DNA from: an uncultured Treponema sp.
Lineage (GTDB): Bacteria; Spirochaetota; Spirochaetia; Treponematales; Treponemataceae
DNA length: 37,042 nt
Assembly: GCA_946410085.1 (NCBI GenBank)
Contig: CAMJZA010000033.1
Coordinates: 1 to 37,042 of the forward strand
Reading direction: 5' to 3'
Numbering within the stretch: the first letter of the stretch is position 1; each line of letters opens with the position of its first letter. Below the pieces are notes generated by a model. It did not search any database and was not told where the DNA came from. It saw only the letters and a program-made list of their open reading frames with translations. A program made the position numbers and the translations under genes. Below are positions 30,193 to 37,042 of this stretch, in pieces.

Positions 30193-31520
30193 AAAAAACA
30201 CTGAAAGCAGTCCTTCTCGCCGCACTCTGCCTGCTGCTTGTGCCCGCCCCGGAAGCCGCAGCCGCATCCTATTCTGCGGAAGTCGCCCCGACGGGGATCT
30301 ACAAGCCCCTCCACTACGGGCACGTGCAGCACAGCGGTCAGAACACGGCTTCATTCGGGATTTTCCATACGGACTACGACGACTACACCTCGCCATTCTA
30401 TTATGAAGCTGCCTTCACCGAACACCTGAAGGACCGGAACTTCACCGCCCCCGTGCTCAAGGCCGGCGTTGACGAGAACTACTGGAACGCGGGCGTAAGC
30501 ATGCAGTACGGCAGCGTCTACGGCGCCATCACCTACTACAACGCCATCGCAAACTTCCAAAACTGGCCGGCAAACATGACGGACCTGGGACTTGCCGGAA
30601 CCTTCGCCTTCGGCAGCCACTTTTCCGCCCAGGCCCGCTACTACGACTTCTGCATCTCAGGCGGCATCGGCATGGCAATGCCCGGCCTCACCCTTGCGGC
30701 GAAATTCGGGAACGGCGACTACAAGGTCCGCCTTGCAGCAGGCTGTGACCTCTGCCTCTGGCACCTGGGTCCCTGGGGCAACGACAAGTATTTTCCCCGC
30801 CTGCAGGCAAACATAGACTTCAGCCGCGACAGCATGCGGGGCTTCGGTGTTTCCTACCTGGGCATCCCCGCATTTGACGGATCGGGCAGTACGGTCAGCA
30901 TCGACGACGTGGCGATGAGCCACACCATCTCCTTCTGGGGCGGCGTTGCAAGGGACCTGGGCCGCTACACGGTCGGACTCCGTCCCAACGGATTCGTGTC
31001 GCTGAATGCGGTGAATCCGACTGCCGTCCGCTACTGGGAACTGCTGGAAGAGGACGGAGCCATGGGGATAAAAAAGAAGCTGACCGAATGGTGGCACCTG
31101 CCCCACCGGCTCGGCGAGTACAATCCCTACGCCGATGACGGCAATCTTGAAGCCCTCATCCGCCTGCCCGTCGCCCTTTCCTGCCGGGTCGGCGAGTACG
31201 TGACGGTAACGGGCGGCGTTCAGTTCGGCCTTTACTATGCGAATTTTGACCACTACGGCTATACGGGACTGGGGGGAGACAACGGCAAGGGCTGGGTTCC
31301 CGAAGTCGGAGCCTCGCTCGGACTGAGCTTTGAAATGGGCGGGGCAAGCCTTTCCGTCGGAAGCAGCTTCATCCGCGCTCCCTCGCTCGACAGGGACAAG
31401 TACGGTAATACGGAAAAATACAGCAACCAGTTCTGGCGACACAGCTACTACGCCGAAGACCTGTCTTTGGGAAGCCTCGTTTCCAGCCCCCTGACCGTCT
31501 CACTCCGCTTCAGGTTCTAG
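30189..31520 (+). CDS. Outer-membrane beta-barrel protein, function unknown
   Basis: I start at the ATG at 30189 (443 residues), which overlaps the glycosyltransferase stop as ATGA, has AAGGA upstream, and yields a clear Sec signal peptide ending A-A-A-A-S. Upstream in-frame starts would bury it. The mature protein is rich in Tyr, Gly, Phe and Trp in alternating patterns, with no cysteine lipobox, and ends V-S-L-R-F-R-F, an outer-membrane insertion signal. It looks like a barrel of roughly 14-18 strands. I cannot place it in a named family. Coupling to glycolipid synthesis suggests an envelope function. Confidence 0.82.
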   Translation: MKKTLKAVLLAALCLLLVPAPEAAAASYSAEVAPTGIYKPLHYGHVQHSGQNTASFGIFHTDYDDYTSPFYYEAAFTEHLKDRNFTAPVLKAGVDENYWNAGVSMQYGSVYGAITYYNAIANFQNWPANMTDLGLAGTFAFGSHFSAQARYYDFCISGGIGMAMPGLTLAAKFGNGDYKVRLAAGCDLCLWHLGPWGNDKYFPRLQANIDFSRDSMRGFGVSYLGIPAFDGSGSTVSIDDVAMSHTISFWGGVARDLGRYTVGLRPNGFVSLNAVNPTAVRYWELLEEDGAMGIKKKLTEWWHLPHRLGEYNPYADDGNLEALIRLPVALSCRVGEYVTVTGGVQFGLYYANFDHYGYTGLGGDNGKGWVPEVGASLGLSFEMGGASLSVGSSFIRAPSLDRDKYGNTEKYSNQFWRHSYYAEDLSLGSLVSSPLTVSLRFRF

Positions 31521-31564
31521 CTTTACCGCAGGGGCGGCACATCTGCCCGTAGCAGGCAGCCCCC

Positions 31565-33538
31565 TTACCCCACCCGCACGGCATGTTTTGCACGCTTCTC
31601 AAGGTACAGGGAAGCATCCGCCATGTCCAGCAGTTCCTGCAGGCCGTAGCCGGAAGCACCGGCTTCCGCAGCGGGATAGGCAACGAAGCCCAGGCTGATG
31701 GAAAGGGCAAAGGCTTCCCCCGACGTCCTGTTCCACGCGGCGCAGGCCCGGTCAATTTCCTGCCGGATTTCCGCATACTTTTCGGTTCCCAGCGACGGTG
31801 CAATGATGGCAAACTCGTCCCCGCCCATGCGGCCGATGACGTCGGTAGAGCGGAAACTCTGCCTGAGGATCTGCGCCTCCGCAATGATTGCCTTGTCGCC
31901 TGCGGCATGCCCGTAGGTGTCGTTTATCTGCTTGAGCCCGTCAATATCCCCGAAGAGGACAATGCCGCCGCACTGCCCCGCCTTACCGGTCGCAAGGGTC
32001 TGTTCCGCGAGAGAAAGGAAGCCCCGCCGGTTCAGCAGGCCCGTCAGCTCGTCAGTCACCGAAATCGCATGGACAATGCTGTATCTGTCGGTCAGCTCCT
32101 TCTTTTCTGCCGCCGACTTGCTGAGGACGTAGGAAGAAGCAAGGTTATTCGAGATGACCCGGCAGACCATCGTGTAGACGGTTATGTCAAAGTGCCCCGG
32201 ACGGTAGAGCATGTAGCCGTAGAGGACCGAATTGCGGAAGAGGGAGACGACGTACATGCCGTCGAGCGAACTGAGGATATAGTCGGGAAGAATCTGCCTG
32301 CGGGGATGAAAGCGGACGGGCGGAGCAGAGTCGTCAAGGGTAAAGCCAGTATCCCCGTCCATCGCCGTAAAGACCATCGCGGAATCCGGCAGGGTAAAAT
32401 AGAACATCTTGTCCGTGCTGATCGGATTTTCAAAGAGGACGATTGCGGCACTGTTGATTCCGAACGCCACCATGTCCTTGTTCAGGTGGGAACGGAAGAC
32501 GTCGAGCGAGTCGTTCACCTGCATGTCGGTAAACATCTTGATGACCTGGGTAAACTCCCCCCGCCGCACGTACCATTCGGCAAGGCCGTAACCGTGGTCA
32601 TCATAGCGGGCCGTGAGGATCTGCCCGCCCCTGCCCCGTTCCTTAAAGAAGCCGGCATCCTCCGGCAGGCAGCCGCAGGACCGGCGGTACACGACGCGGG
32701 AGTTCACCGGTGTAATCAGTTCGTAGCTCTTCTTTTCGATGACGTTGCAGAGTTTGTCGGCGGCAAGGGCCGCCTGCAGCTCAATGTTCTGGTCTATCGT
32801 CGTCAGGGGAGGCTGCCCCAGCATGGCCCGGTTTTCGTTGTCCACCCCGGTTACCACGATATCTTCCGGCACGCGGATGCCGTACTTCCGCAGGCAGTCG
32901 ATGCAGGCAAATGCCATCTGGTCGTTCAGGGCGACGACGGCATCAAAATCAAAGCCGCCGTGCTCCTGCCGGTAGTCTTCGAGGGCGCGGGCGGCAATGT
33001 AATAGTCAAAGCTCCCTATGATGGTCTTGCTTTCGTCAAACGGAATCCCGTACTCGGCCAGCGTTGCAAGAAAGACCTCCCGCCGTTCCTTTGCATCATT
33101 GGCTCCCCCGGACGCAACGTCGAGCAGGGCAAAGTTCTTCCGGTGATGCACCGTAATCAGGTGTGCGACCAGCTCCCGCACGGCTTCATCCGAGTTTGCG
33201 ACGATGCTGGGAATGCTGCCGTAGATGTAGCCGATGCTCACGATGGGAATGGAAGAAAAGGATTTTATGTAGGACTCGACGAATTCATGCTCATAGTAGG
33301 TCAGGGCCTGGGTGGTCACAAAGATGATGCCGTCTACGTTCGCCGAAGTCATGTGGGAGGCAACGGCAAGAAACTGGTAGTCATAGACGCGGCCGAAGGT
33401 CTCCCCGCCGCCGGTGGGGAAAATGAGAAGATCGTAGCCCCGTTCCTTTAATATCGAATCTGCACCCGCAATCATCTTCTGGGAATACTCGGTTTCCGCA
33501 TAGTCGATGAAGAGTGCCACCCTTTTCCGCTTCTGCAT
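31565..33538 (-). CDS. Diguanylate cyclase with cytoplasmic LacI-fold ligand-binding domain
   Basis: This 657-residue protein begins with a periplasmic-binding-protein-like domain of the LacI/GalR type (about 1-290), ending with the characteristic R-R-S-C-G-C. There is no helix-turn-helix before it and no signal peptide or membrane segment, so ligand sensing should be cytoplasmic. A middle region (about 300-480) of unclear fold leads into a GGDEF domain: D-E-L-T-G-L-L-N-R-R-G-F, active site G-G-D-E-F (572-576), and the inhibitory R-x-x-D site (Arg563-Asp566). It should make cyclic di-GMP in response to a small molecule, perhaps a sugar, with product feedback. Upstream lies a 23-bp tandem array and then a divergent gene. 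AAAGG precedes the ATG. Confidence 0.92.
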   Translation of the reverse strand: MQKRKRVALFIDYAETEYSQKMIAGADSILKERGYDLLIFPTGGGETFGRVYDYQFLAVASHMTSANVDGIIFVTTQALTYYEHEFVESYIKSFSSIPIVSIGYIYGSIPSIVANSDEAVRELVAHLITVHHRKNFALLDVASGGANDAKERREVFLATLAEYGIPFDESKTIIGSFDYYIAARALEDYRQEHGGFDFDAVVALNDQMAFACIDCLRKYGIRVPEDIVVTGVDNENRAMLGQPPLTTIDQNIELQAALAADKLCNVIEKKSYELITPVNSRVVYRRSCGCLPEDAGFFKERGRGGQILTARYDDHGYGLAEWYVRRGEFTQVIKMFTDMQVNDSLDVFRSHLNKDMVAFGINSAAIVLFENPISTDKMFYFTLPDSAMVFTAMDGDTGFTLDDSAPPVRFHPRRQILPDYILSSLDGMYVVSLFRNSVLYGYMLYRPGHFDITVYTMVCRVISNNLASSYVLSKSAAEKKELTDRYSIVHAISVTDELTGLLNRRGFLSLAEQTLATGKAGQCGGIVLFGDIDGLKQINDTYGHAAGDKAIIAEAQILRQSFRSTDVIGRMGGDEFAIIAPSLGTEKYAEIRQEIDRACAAWNRTSGEAFALSISLGFVAYPAAEAGASGYGLQELLDMADASLYLEKRAKHAVRVG

Positions 33539-33646
33539 ACGCTGTACCTTTCAGTATCGGCAGATTCCGTGCCGATATGAGTGCCAGACGCTGCAGGCGG
33601 TCCGTGGAACGGCCTGTCCGCAGTCTGCTGCGTGGCCATGTGCCGG

Positions 33647-33761
33647 TGCATCTCCAGTCCTGTAGATGGTGCATCTCCAGTCCTGTAGATGGTGTATCTC
33701 CAGTCCGGGAGAGAGTGCATCTCCAGCCCGGGAGAGAGTGTGTCTCCAGCCCGGGAGATGG
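33647..33761. repeat. Five 23-bp tandem repeats just upstream of a promoter
   Basis: Five units begin at 33647, 33670, 33693, 33716 and 33739, each with ATCTCCAG or GTCTCCAG at the same place. The first two are identical, and the last three carry CCGGGAG instead of CCTGTAGAT. Each unit has internal dyad symmetry (ATCT...AGAT, or CTCC...GGAG), so the array is five spaced inverted repeats. It ends 4 bp before the -35 box of the next promoter and so is ideally placed for a repeated protein-binding site. It lies in the 353-bp gap 33539-33891; the part at 33539-33646 shows nothing recognisable. Confidence 0.9.
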
Positions 33762-33765
33762 TCTA

Positions 33766-33794
33766 TTGCAACATATTCGTTTATCCTCTATAAT
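33766..33794 (+). promoter_or_regulatory. Promoter of the large spirochaetal protein gene
   Basis: TTGCAA (33766-33771), a 17-bp spacer and a perfect TATAAT (33789-33794). The transcript would start near 33801 and have a leader of about 90 nt with GAGGAAGG before the ATG at 33892, so this gene has a conventional leader. Confidence 0.75.
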
Positions 33795-33891
33795 TAGACT
33801 GCATTCAGACAGCCTTTTTGTCGAAAAGAAAAAAGGCGTTCATCACGCAAAACAAAGCAAAAAGTCAACTAAACGCAGAGGAAGGCACGAT

Positions 33892-35895
33892 ATGGCAGAA
33901 AAGAAACTTGCTCCGGGTACGCTGGACCACACACGGCAGAACATCGGCCCCATAGACCCCGTAGAAGCGGCGAAAATGCAGAAAGTCCTGGGCGGCGAGG
34001 TACTTCAGGAGCGGGCAGCCCCGATTAATCCCGACAGCCTGCCGAAAAGCAAGAAACACAACCGGGCAGTCGTAAAGTCCTCCGGTCTCTCTTCCTCAGA
34101 CGTTTCCGGCCAGAGCGGAAGCGCGAACCTGCCGAAGATGTCCGGCTCAGCCCCCTATGCGGCAAACAAAGGAAGCGGAAAAATGATAAAAAGTGACGAT
34201 GACCTGCAGGAAATGACGGCCCATGACCTCAAGATGATCGACAAGCTGATGATGAGCGAGGCATACGACCTCAAGCCCGATCACGGGGTCTTCAATTTCC
34301 TCTATCAGCTGTCGGCAAAGAACCGGCGCAGGCTTTCGCCCAGCTACGGCGAATACAAGATAAAGTCAAACATAGACCACCTGCAGAGCTTCATCAGCAC
34401 GATAAAGACCTTCATCCAGATTTCTCCCGACACCTACAAGGCAAAGATTGCGACGGAAACGGACCTGAAGTTCAAGTTCCTGCGCTCGGTCGGCAAGTGG
34501 ACGGTCCACGACATCAAGCTGATGGGATCAGCGCTGCAGGAGAACGCAGGCAACCTGACGGTCGGCATGATGGTGCCCTTCGTCAGTGCCGTCTACAAGG
34601 AACTCCTGACCGTCTACTACATCGGCGACCAGAAGGTTGCCGCCCTCATCAAGGACATCTACAACGACCTCGTGCAGTATCCCAAGGTCGACAAGGTACA
34701 GGTTCAGACCCTTGCCAAGCAGGGCATCACCGAATGGCTCTACGTCGTCGACCAGATGGTCCGCGGCATGTATCCCCTCCTGATGCGGATGTGCGGTACG
34801 GGCTACGAGACCTACCCCAAGTTCTTCACGAGTCAGGTCGGCCAGATCCTCAAATTCGTCGGCCTGTCCAAGTTTGACCTGCTGATTGCCGAAAAGGAAA
34901 AGCCCGCAGAGGCGCAGAAAGCGGCAGAAGAGGAAAAGAAGGAAGAAAAGAAGTCCCAGATCAGGCAGATGGGCGAATTTGACGACCTCGCCAAGTCGGG
35001 CCTCAAGGTCCTGGAGCAGCTCTTCCCGGACGCAGGCTTTTCAGACCTGGAGAGCCATCCCGACATGTTCCCCTACTTCCAGCCCATCTACAAGTTTGAC
35101 GACGGCTTCAACATGCTCAGCCCGATGAACGGCATTCAGGTGCTGGTCGTCCTGCTCCAGATTCTCGAAGATTTCTTCCACGGCTGCCGGAACATCGGCT
35201 TCAAGCTCGGCGAAGCAGAGGGATTCCCCAATGCGAGCGACGACATTTCCACGATATTCTCCGAATGGTCCAACTACCGGGAAGACCTCTTCCTCAAGCA
35301 GTACGGCGAGTACCTGCGCCAGTTTGTCAACACGGCCTACTCCCAGCGGGACTATCCGCAGACCCAGTTCGGCAAGGAGAACCTGAACAACATGCTCTGG
35401 AGGGCAAAATACTACTTCTTCCCCTCCCTCAAGTTCAGCGCACCGACCCTGACCAAACCGCAGAACGACAGCAAGTACAGGCCGCTCAATATCCGCGCCG
35501 ACTACCTCAAGACAACCCTGTCCACGCTCGTGCGCCGCATAGACGAGAATCAGGCGGGCAAACGCCCGGTCCTCGGTATCCTGAACCCCTGGAACCGCTA
35601 CAAATTCGATGTTCCCAACCCGGTTTCCAAGCGGCTTGACGTGCTTCTGGGTGCAAAACGCCCGGACGACGTAACGGCAGCGACAAACGCGAACCTGCTC
35701 AAGTACACCCTCTGCATCGTCTCCGTCCTGGACTGGTGGGTCAACAACCCCAACAGCCCCGCCTACATCACCAATACGGCAGAAGTCTACCGCATCGACA
35801 AGGACGGCGGCCCCGGATTCTCAGCCCCCGAGCGGACCGACCAGAACAAGCTCTTTGCCGACGCCGTCAAGGCCGCCGCAGCCAAGGGCAAGTAA
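33892..35895 (+). CDS. Large spirochaete-type hypothetical protein
   Basis: The ATG at 33892 is chosen because GAGGAAGG lies just upstream, within a transcript from the promoter at 33766-33794. The frame is open far upstream but crosses the repeat array. The product is 667 residues, cytoplasmic by appearance. The first 110 or so residues are polar and probably disordered. A mostly helical body follows, interrupted near residues 340-360 by a Lys/Glu/Ala-rich linker that looks like a coiled coil or flexible hinge. Its style matches the 585-residue protein at 16719-18476, and both may belong to spirochaete-specific families. I recognise no catalytic motif and no named domain. Expression may be tightly controlled through the upstream array. 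Confidence 0.82.
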   Translation: MAEKKLAPGTLDHTRQNIGPIDPVEAAKMQKVLGGEVLQERAAPINPDSLPKSKKHNRAVVKSSGLSSSDVSGQSGSANLPKMSGSAPYAANKGSGKMIKSDDDLQEMTAHDLKMIDKLMMSEAYDLKPDHGVFNFLYQLSAKNRRRLSPSYGEYKIKSNIDHLQSFISTIKTFIQISPDTYKAKIATETDLKFKFLRSVGKWTVHDIKLMGSALQENAGNLTVGMMVPFVSAVYKELLTVYYIGDQKVAALIKDIYNDLVQYPKVDKVQVQTLAKQGITEWLYVVDQMVRGMYPLLMRMCGTGYETYPKFFTSQVGQILKFVGLSKFDLLIAEKEKPAEAQKAAEEEKKEEKKSQIRQMGEFDDLAKSGLKVLEQLFPDAGFSDLESHPDMFPYFQPIYKFDDGFNMLSPMNGIQVLVVLLQILEDFFHGCRNIGFKLGEAEGFPNASDDISTIFSEWSNYREDLFLKQYGEYLRQFVNTAYSQRDYPQTQFGKENLNNMLWRAKYYFFPSLKFSAPTLTKPQNDSKYRPLNIRADYLKTTLSTLVRRIDENQAGKRPVLGILNPWNRYKFDVPNPVSKRLDVLLGAKRPDDVTAATNANLLKYTLCIVSVLDWWVNNPNSPAYITNTAEVYRIDKDGGPGFSAPERTDQNKLFADAVKAAAAKGK

Positions 35896-35906
35896 ACGCG
35901 GGCCCG

Positions 35907-36212
35907 TCAGTCCTTTTCCCCGCCGAGCCGTTCCCGGAGCGTAATATGCAGCCCCAGGACGGCACAGGCTTCCAGGACGGCAGTAATATACGGCTTAAAA
36001 TACACTAAAAGCGGCAGGACAAGCAGGACCGCAGACGTAACGACGGAGGGAACAAACTTCCGGTCGGCGGGGGGAAGCTGTTTCCCCTCTCCTTCCAGCA
36101 GCCGCTTCCGCTGCCGCAGCTTCAGCAGGCCCCGCACGCCGGTCAGCAGGTACAGCAGGACCGCTGCCGCACAGATACACAGATTTATCCGGAATTCATC
36201 AAAATAATGCAC
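35907..36212 (-). CDS. Small membrane protein, unknown function
   Basis: This 101-residue protein begins with GTG at 36212 and has two to three hydrophobic segments (about 10-27, 55-72 and perhaps 75-92), separated by a basic loop (L-K-L-R-Q-R-K-R-L-L-E). It should sit in the inner membrane. No family is recognised. The case for a real gene is a near-consensus promoter whose -10 ends 6 nt before the GTG, together with the conserved-looking topology. It converges with the large spirochaetal gene, 11 bp apart. Confidence 0.6.
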   Translation of the reverse strand: MHYFDEFRINLCICAAAVLLYLLTGVRGLLKLRQRKRLLEGEGKQLPPADRKFVPSVVTSAVLLVLPLLVYFKPYITAVLEACAVLGLHITLRERLGGEKD

Positions 36213-36218
36213 CCTGCG

Positions 36219-36247
36219 ATTTTATAGGGGCGGGCGGCTGCTGTCAA
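36219..36247 (-). promoter_or_regulatory. Promoter of the small membrane protein gene, leaderless with GTG
   Basis: On the minus strand a perfect TTGACA (36242-36247) is 17 bp from TAAAAT (36219-36224), and the GTG start follows after 6 nt. CGCAGG fills the gap and would not be transcribed as a leader. Confidence 0.65.
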
Positions 36248-36317
36248 GGATGCGGACGACAAGAAACAGAAAAATTCAAAATTATTTGTTAAGTTCCTAC
36301 CGTTTTTCGGAAAGATA

Positions 36318-36326
36318 TGATATAAT
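36318..36326 (+). promoter_or_regulatory. Extended -10 promoter of the glycoside hydrolase gene
   Basis: TGA plus a perfect TATAAT (36318-36326); the -35 region is poor. The transcript would have a leader of about 58 nt. It contains a three-codon frame (ATG AGC ATA TAG, 36334-36345) and then the hydrolase SD. A weak CCGCC/GGCGG stem can form between them. Confidence 0.6.
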
Positions 36327-36390
36327 ACAGAAAATGAGCATATAGTCCGCCCGGGCTTTCCCCCTTGTGGCGGCATTCGCAGGAGCAAGT

Positions 36391-37042
36391 GTGAATAAAC
36401 ACGACTTTCCCAAAATCCACTTTTACGATCAGGATTTTGTTGATATTTATAACAAGACGTGGAACTGGCTTTCAGACTACTGGATAAACCCGGCATCGGG
36501 GGAAATTTCCCCTGACGGCTATTTCATCTACCCCATGGAAGGCCGCTACATTCTGGACCAGTCGGAATCCATCTTTTCCTCATTTTTTCTCGTCTACTCG
36601 AACCGGAACTTTCCGGCAAACAAGAACATCGACTATTTCTATGCCCGGCAGGAAGAAAACGGGGCAATCCGCTGGAAGTACGATGCCGTAACGAACAAAC
36701 CGCTGATCACCCCTGACAACCCCGAAGGAATCGGCCTGCCCCTCTTTGCCTGGGCGGAATACAACCTCTACCACAAGGGTGCAAACAAACGGCGGATCAA
36801 GGAGGTCATGCCCGCCCTCTGCAACTACATGGAGTGGATAAACCGCACCTTCAAGCAGCCGAACGGCCTCTATGCGGTGCCCCACACGAGTTCCACGATG
36901 ATCAACTCGCCGCGGGACGAGAGCTTTTACCCGGTCGACTTCAACAGCTGCATGGCGATTAACGCCGCCCACATGTCGGCGCTCGGCGACATCCTGAACG
37001 ACAAGGACCTGAGCTTCCAGTACAAGAAGCTCTACTTCAGCC
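36391..37042 (+). CDS. Partial glycoside hydrolase, trehalase/GH63-like (alpha/alpha)6 barrel
   Basis: The frame opens with GTG at 36391, preceded 5 nt upstream by AGGAG (36381-36385), and stays open to the window end (217 codons). There is no signal peptide, so the enzyme should be cytoplasmic unless another start exists. The sequence has the pattern of six-hairpin glycosidases of the GH37/GH63/MGH1 type: L-D-Q-S-E-S-I-F-S-S-F-F, E-N-G-A-I-R-W-K-Y-D, then M-I-N-S-P-R-D-E-S-F-Y and V-D-F-N-S-C-M-A-I-N. This corresponds to the first half of the catalytic domain; the usual catalytic acids cannot be assigned because the gene is cut. The substrate is unknown. Confidence 0.75.
   Translation, partial: MNKHDFPKIHFYDQDFVDIYNKTWNWLSDYWINPASGEISPDGYFIYPMEGRYILDQSESIFSSFFLVYSNRNFPANKNIDYFYARQEENGAIRWKYDAVTNKPLITPDNPEGIGLPLFAWAEYNLYHKGANKRRIKEVMPALCNYMEWINRTFKQPNGLYAVPHTSSTMINSPRDESFYPVDFNSCMAINAAHMSALGDILNDKDLSFQYKKLYFS

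Noticed and set aside
31583..33451. A 622-codon open frame on the plus strand
   Set aside because: Antisense shadow of the GGDEF gene, whose motifs are unmistakable.
33647..33761. CRISPR array
   Set aside because: Five adjacent 23-bp units without spacers; this is a simple tandem repeat.
33514..33891. Upstream extension of the 667-residue protein
   Set aside because: It would cross the 23-bp array and the promoter; a good SD and ATG at 33892 explain the start.

Overview
The window reads as chromosomal DNA of a spirochaete, most likely a relatively GC-rich member of the Treponema group. This rests on proteins of spirochaete type (two large soluble proteins of a kind I know only from this phylum), lipoproteins with loose spirochaetal lipoboxes, a MGDG-synthase-like glycosyltransferase, sensor-less hybrid signalling proteins and several porin-like outer-membrane proteins. 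No rRNA, tRNA, prophage or transposase was seen. Coding strands alternate in short operons and most gaps are under 250 bp.

Layout. 1-1131: a 7-bp tandem repeat at the window edge, a terminator-like hairpin and a serine/threonine-rich lipoprotein. 1191-1744 (-): a RelB/DinJ-YoeB toxin-antitoxin pair with a palindromic operator on its promoter. 1935-5083 (+): an RlmD/RumA-type rRNA methyltransferase and an exported PQQ-propeller protein. 5080-6153 (-): a lone Hpt protein and a DJ-1/PfpI protein, separated by hairpin-rich stuttered repeats. 6307-10421 (+): a signalling operon of REC-STAS-like-REC regulator, sensor-less hybrid kinase and PHP phosphoesterase. 10434-10677: a 22-bp tandem array between convergent genes. 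10672-12883 (-): a complete polar amino-acid ABC transporter. 13099-15865 (+): a threonine-synthase homologue lacking the PLP lysine, and a DUF1302-like outer-membrane protein. 15878-18476 (-): a spirochaetal hypothetical protein and a laccase-domain (YlmD/PgeF) protein. 18648-19583 (+): a GtrB/DPM-type glycosyltransferase with a strong terminator. 19724-21511 (-): two sugar ABC permeases behind a LacI-type palindrome. 21711-23140 (+): hisH-hisF. 23227-28886 (-): lolA-rodZ-rimO-pcrA. 29008-31520 (+), divergent from it: a MGDG-type glycosyltransferase and a porin. 31565-33538 (-): a LacI-fold/GGDEF diguanylate cyclase. 33892-35895 (+): a large spirochaetal protein behind a 23-bp tandem array. 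35907-36212 (-): a small membrane protein. 36391 onward (+): a glycoside hydrolase cut by the window end.

Themes. Envelope building (LolA, RodZ, glycolipid synthesis, porins) and signalling (phosphorelay, c-di-GMP) dominate. The most general observation is promoter architecture. Many transcription units have a good -35/-10 pair whose -10 ends only 6-9 nt before the start codon, which predicts leaderless or nearly leaderless mRNAs, whereas downstream operon genes carry normal Shine-Dalgarno sequences. The most striking single gene is the threonine-synthase-like protein, with Arg at the position of the catalytic lysine (residue 107).
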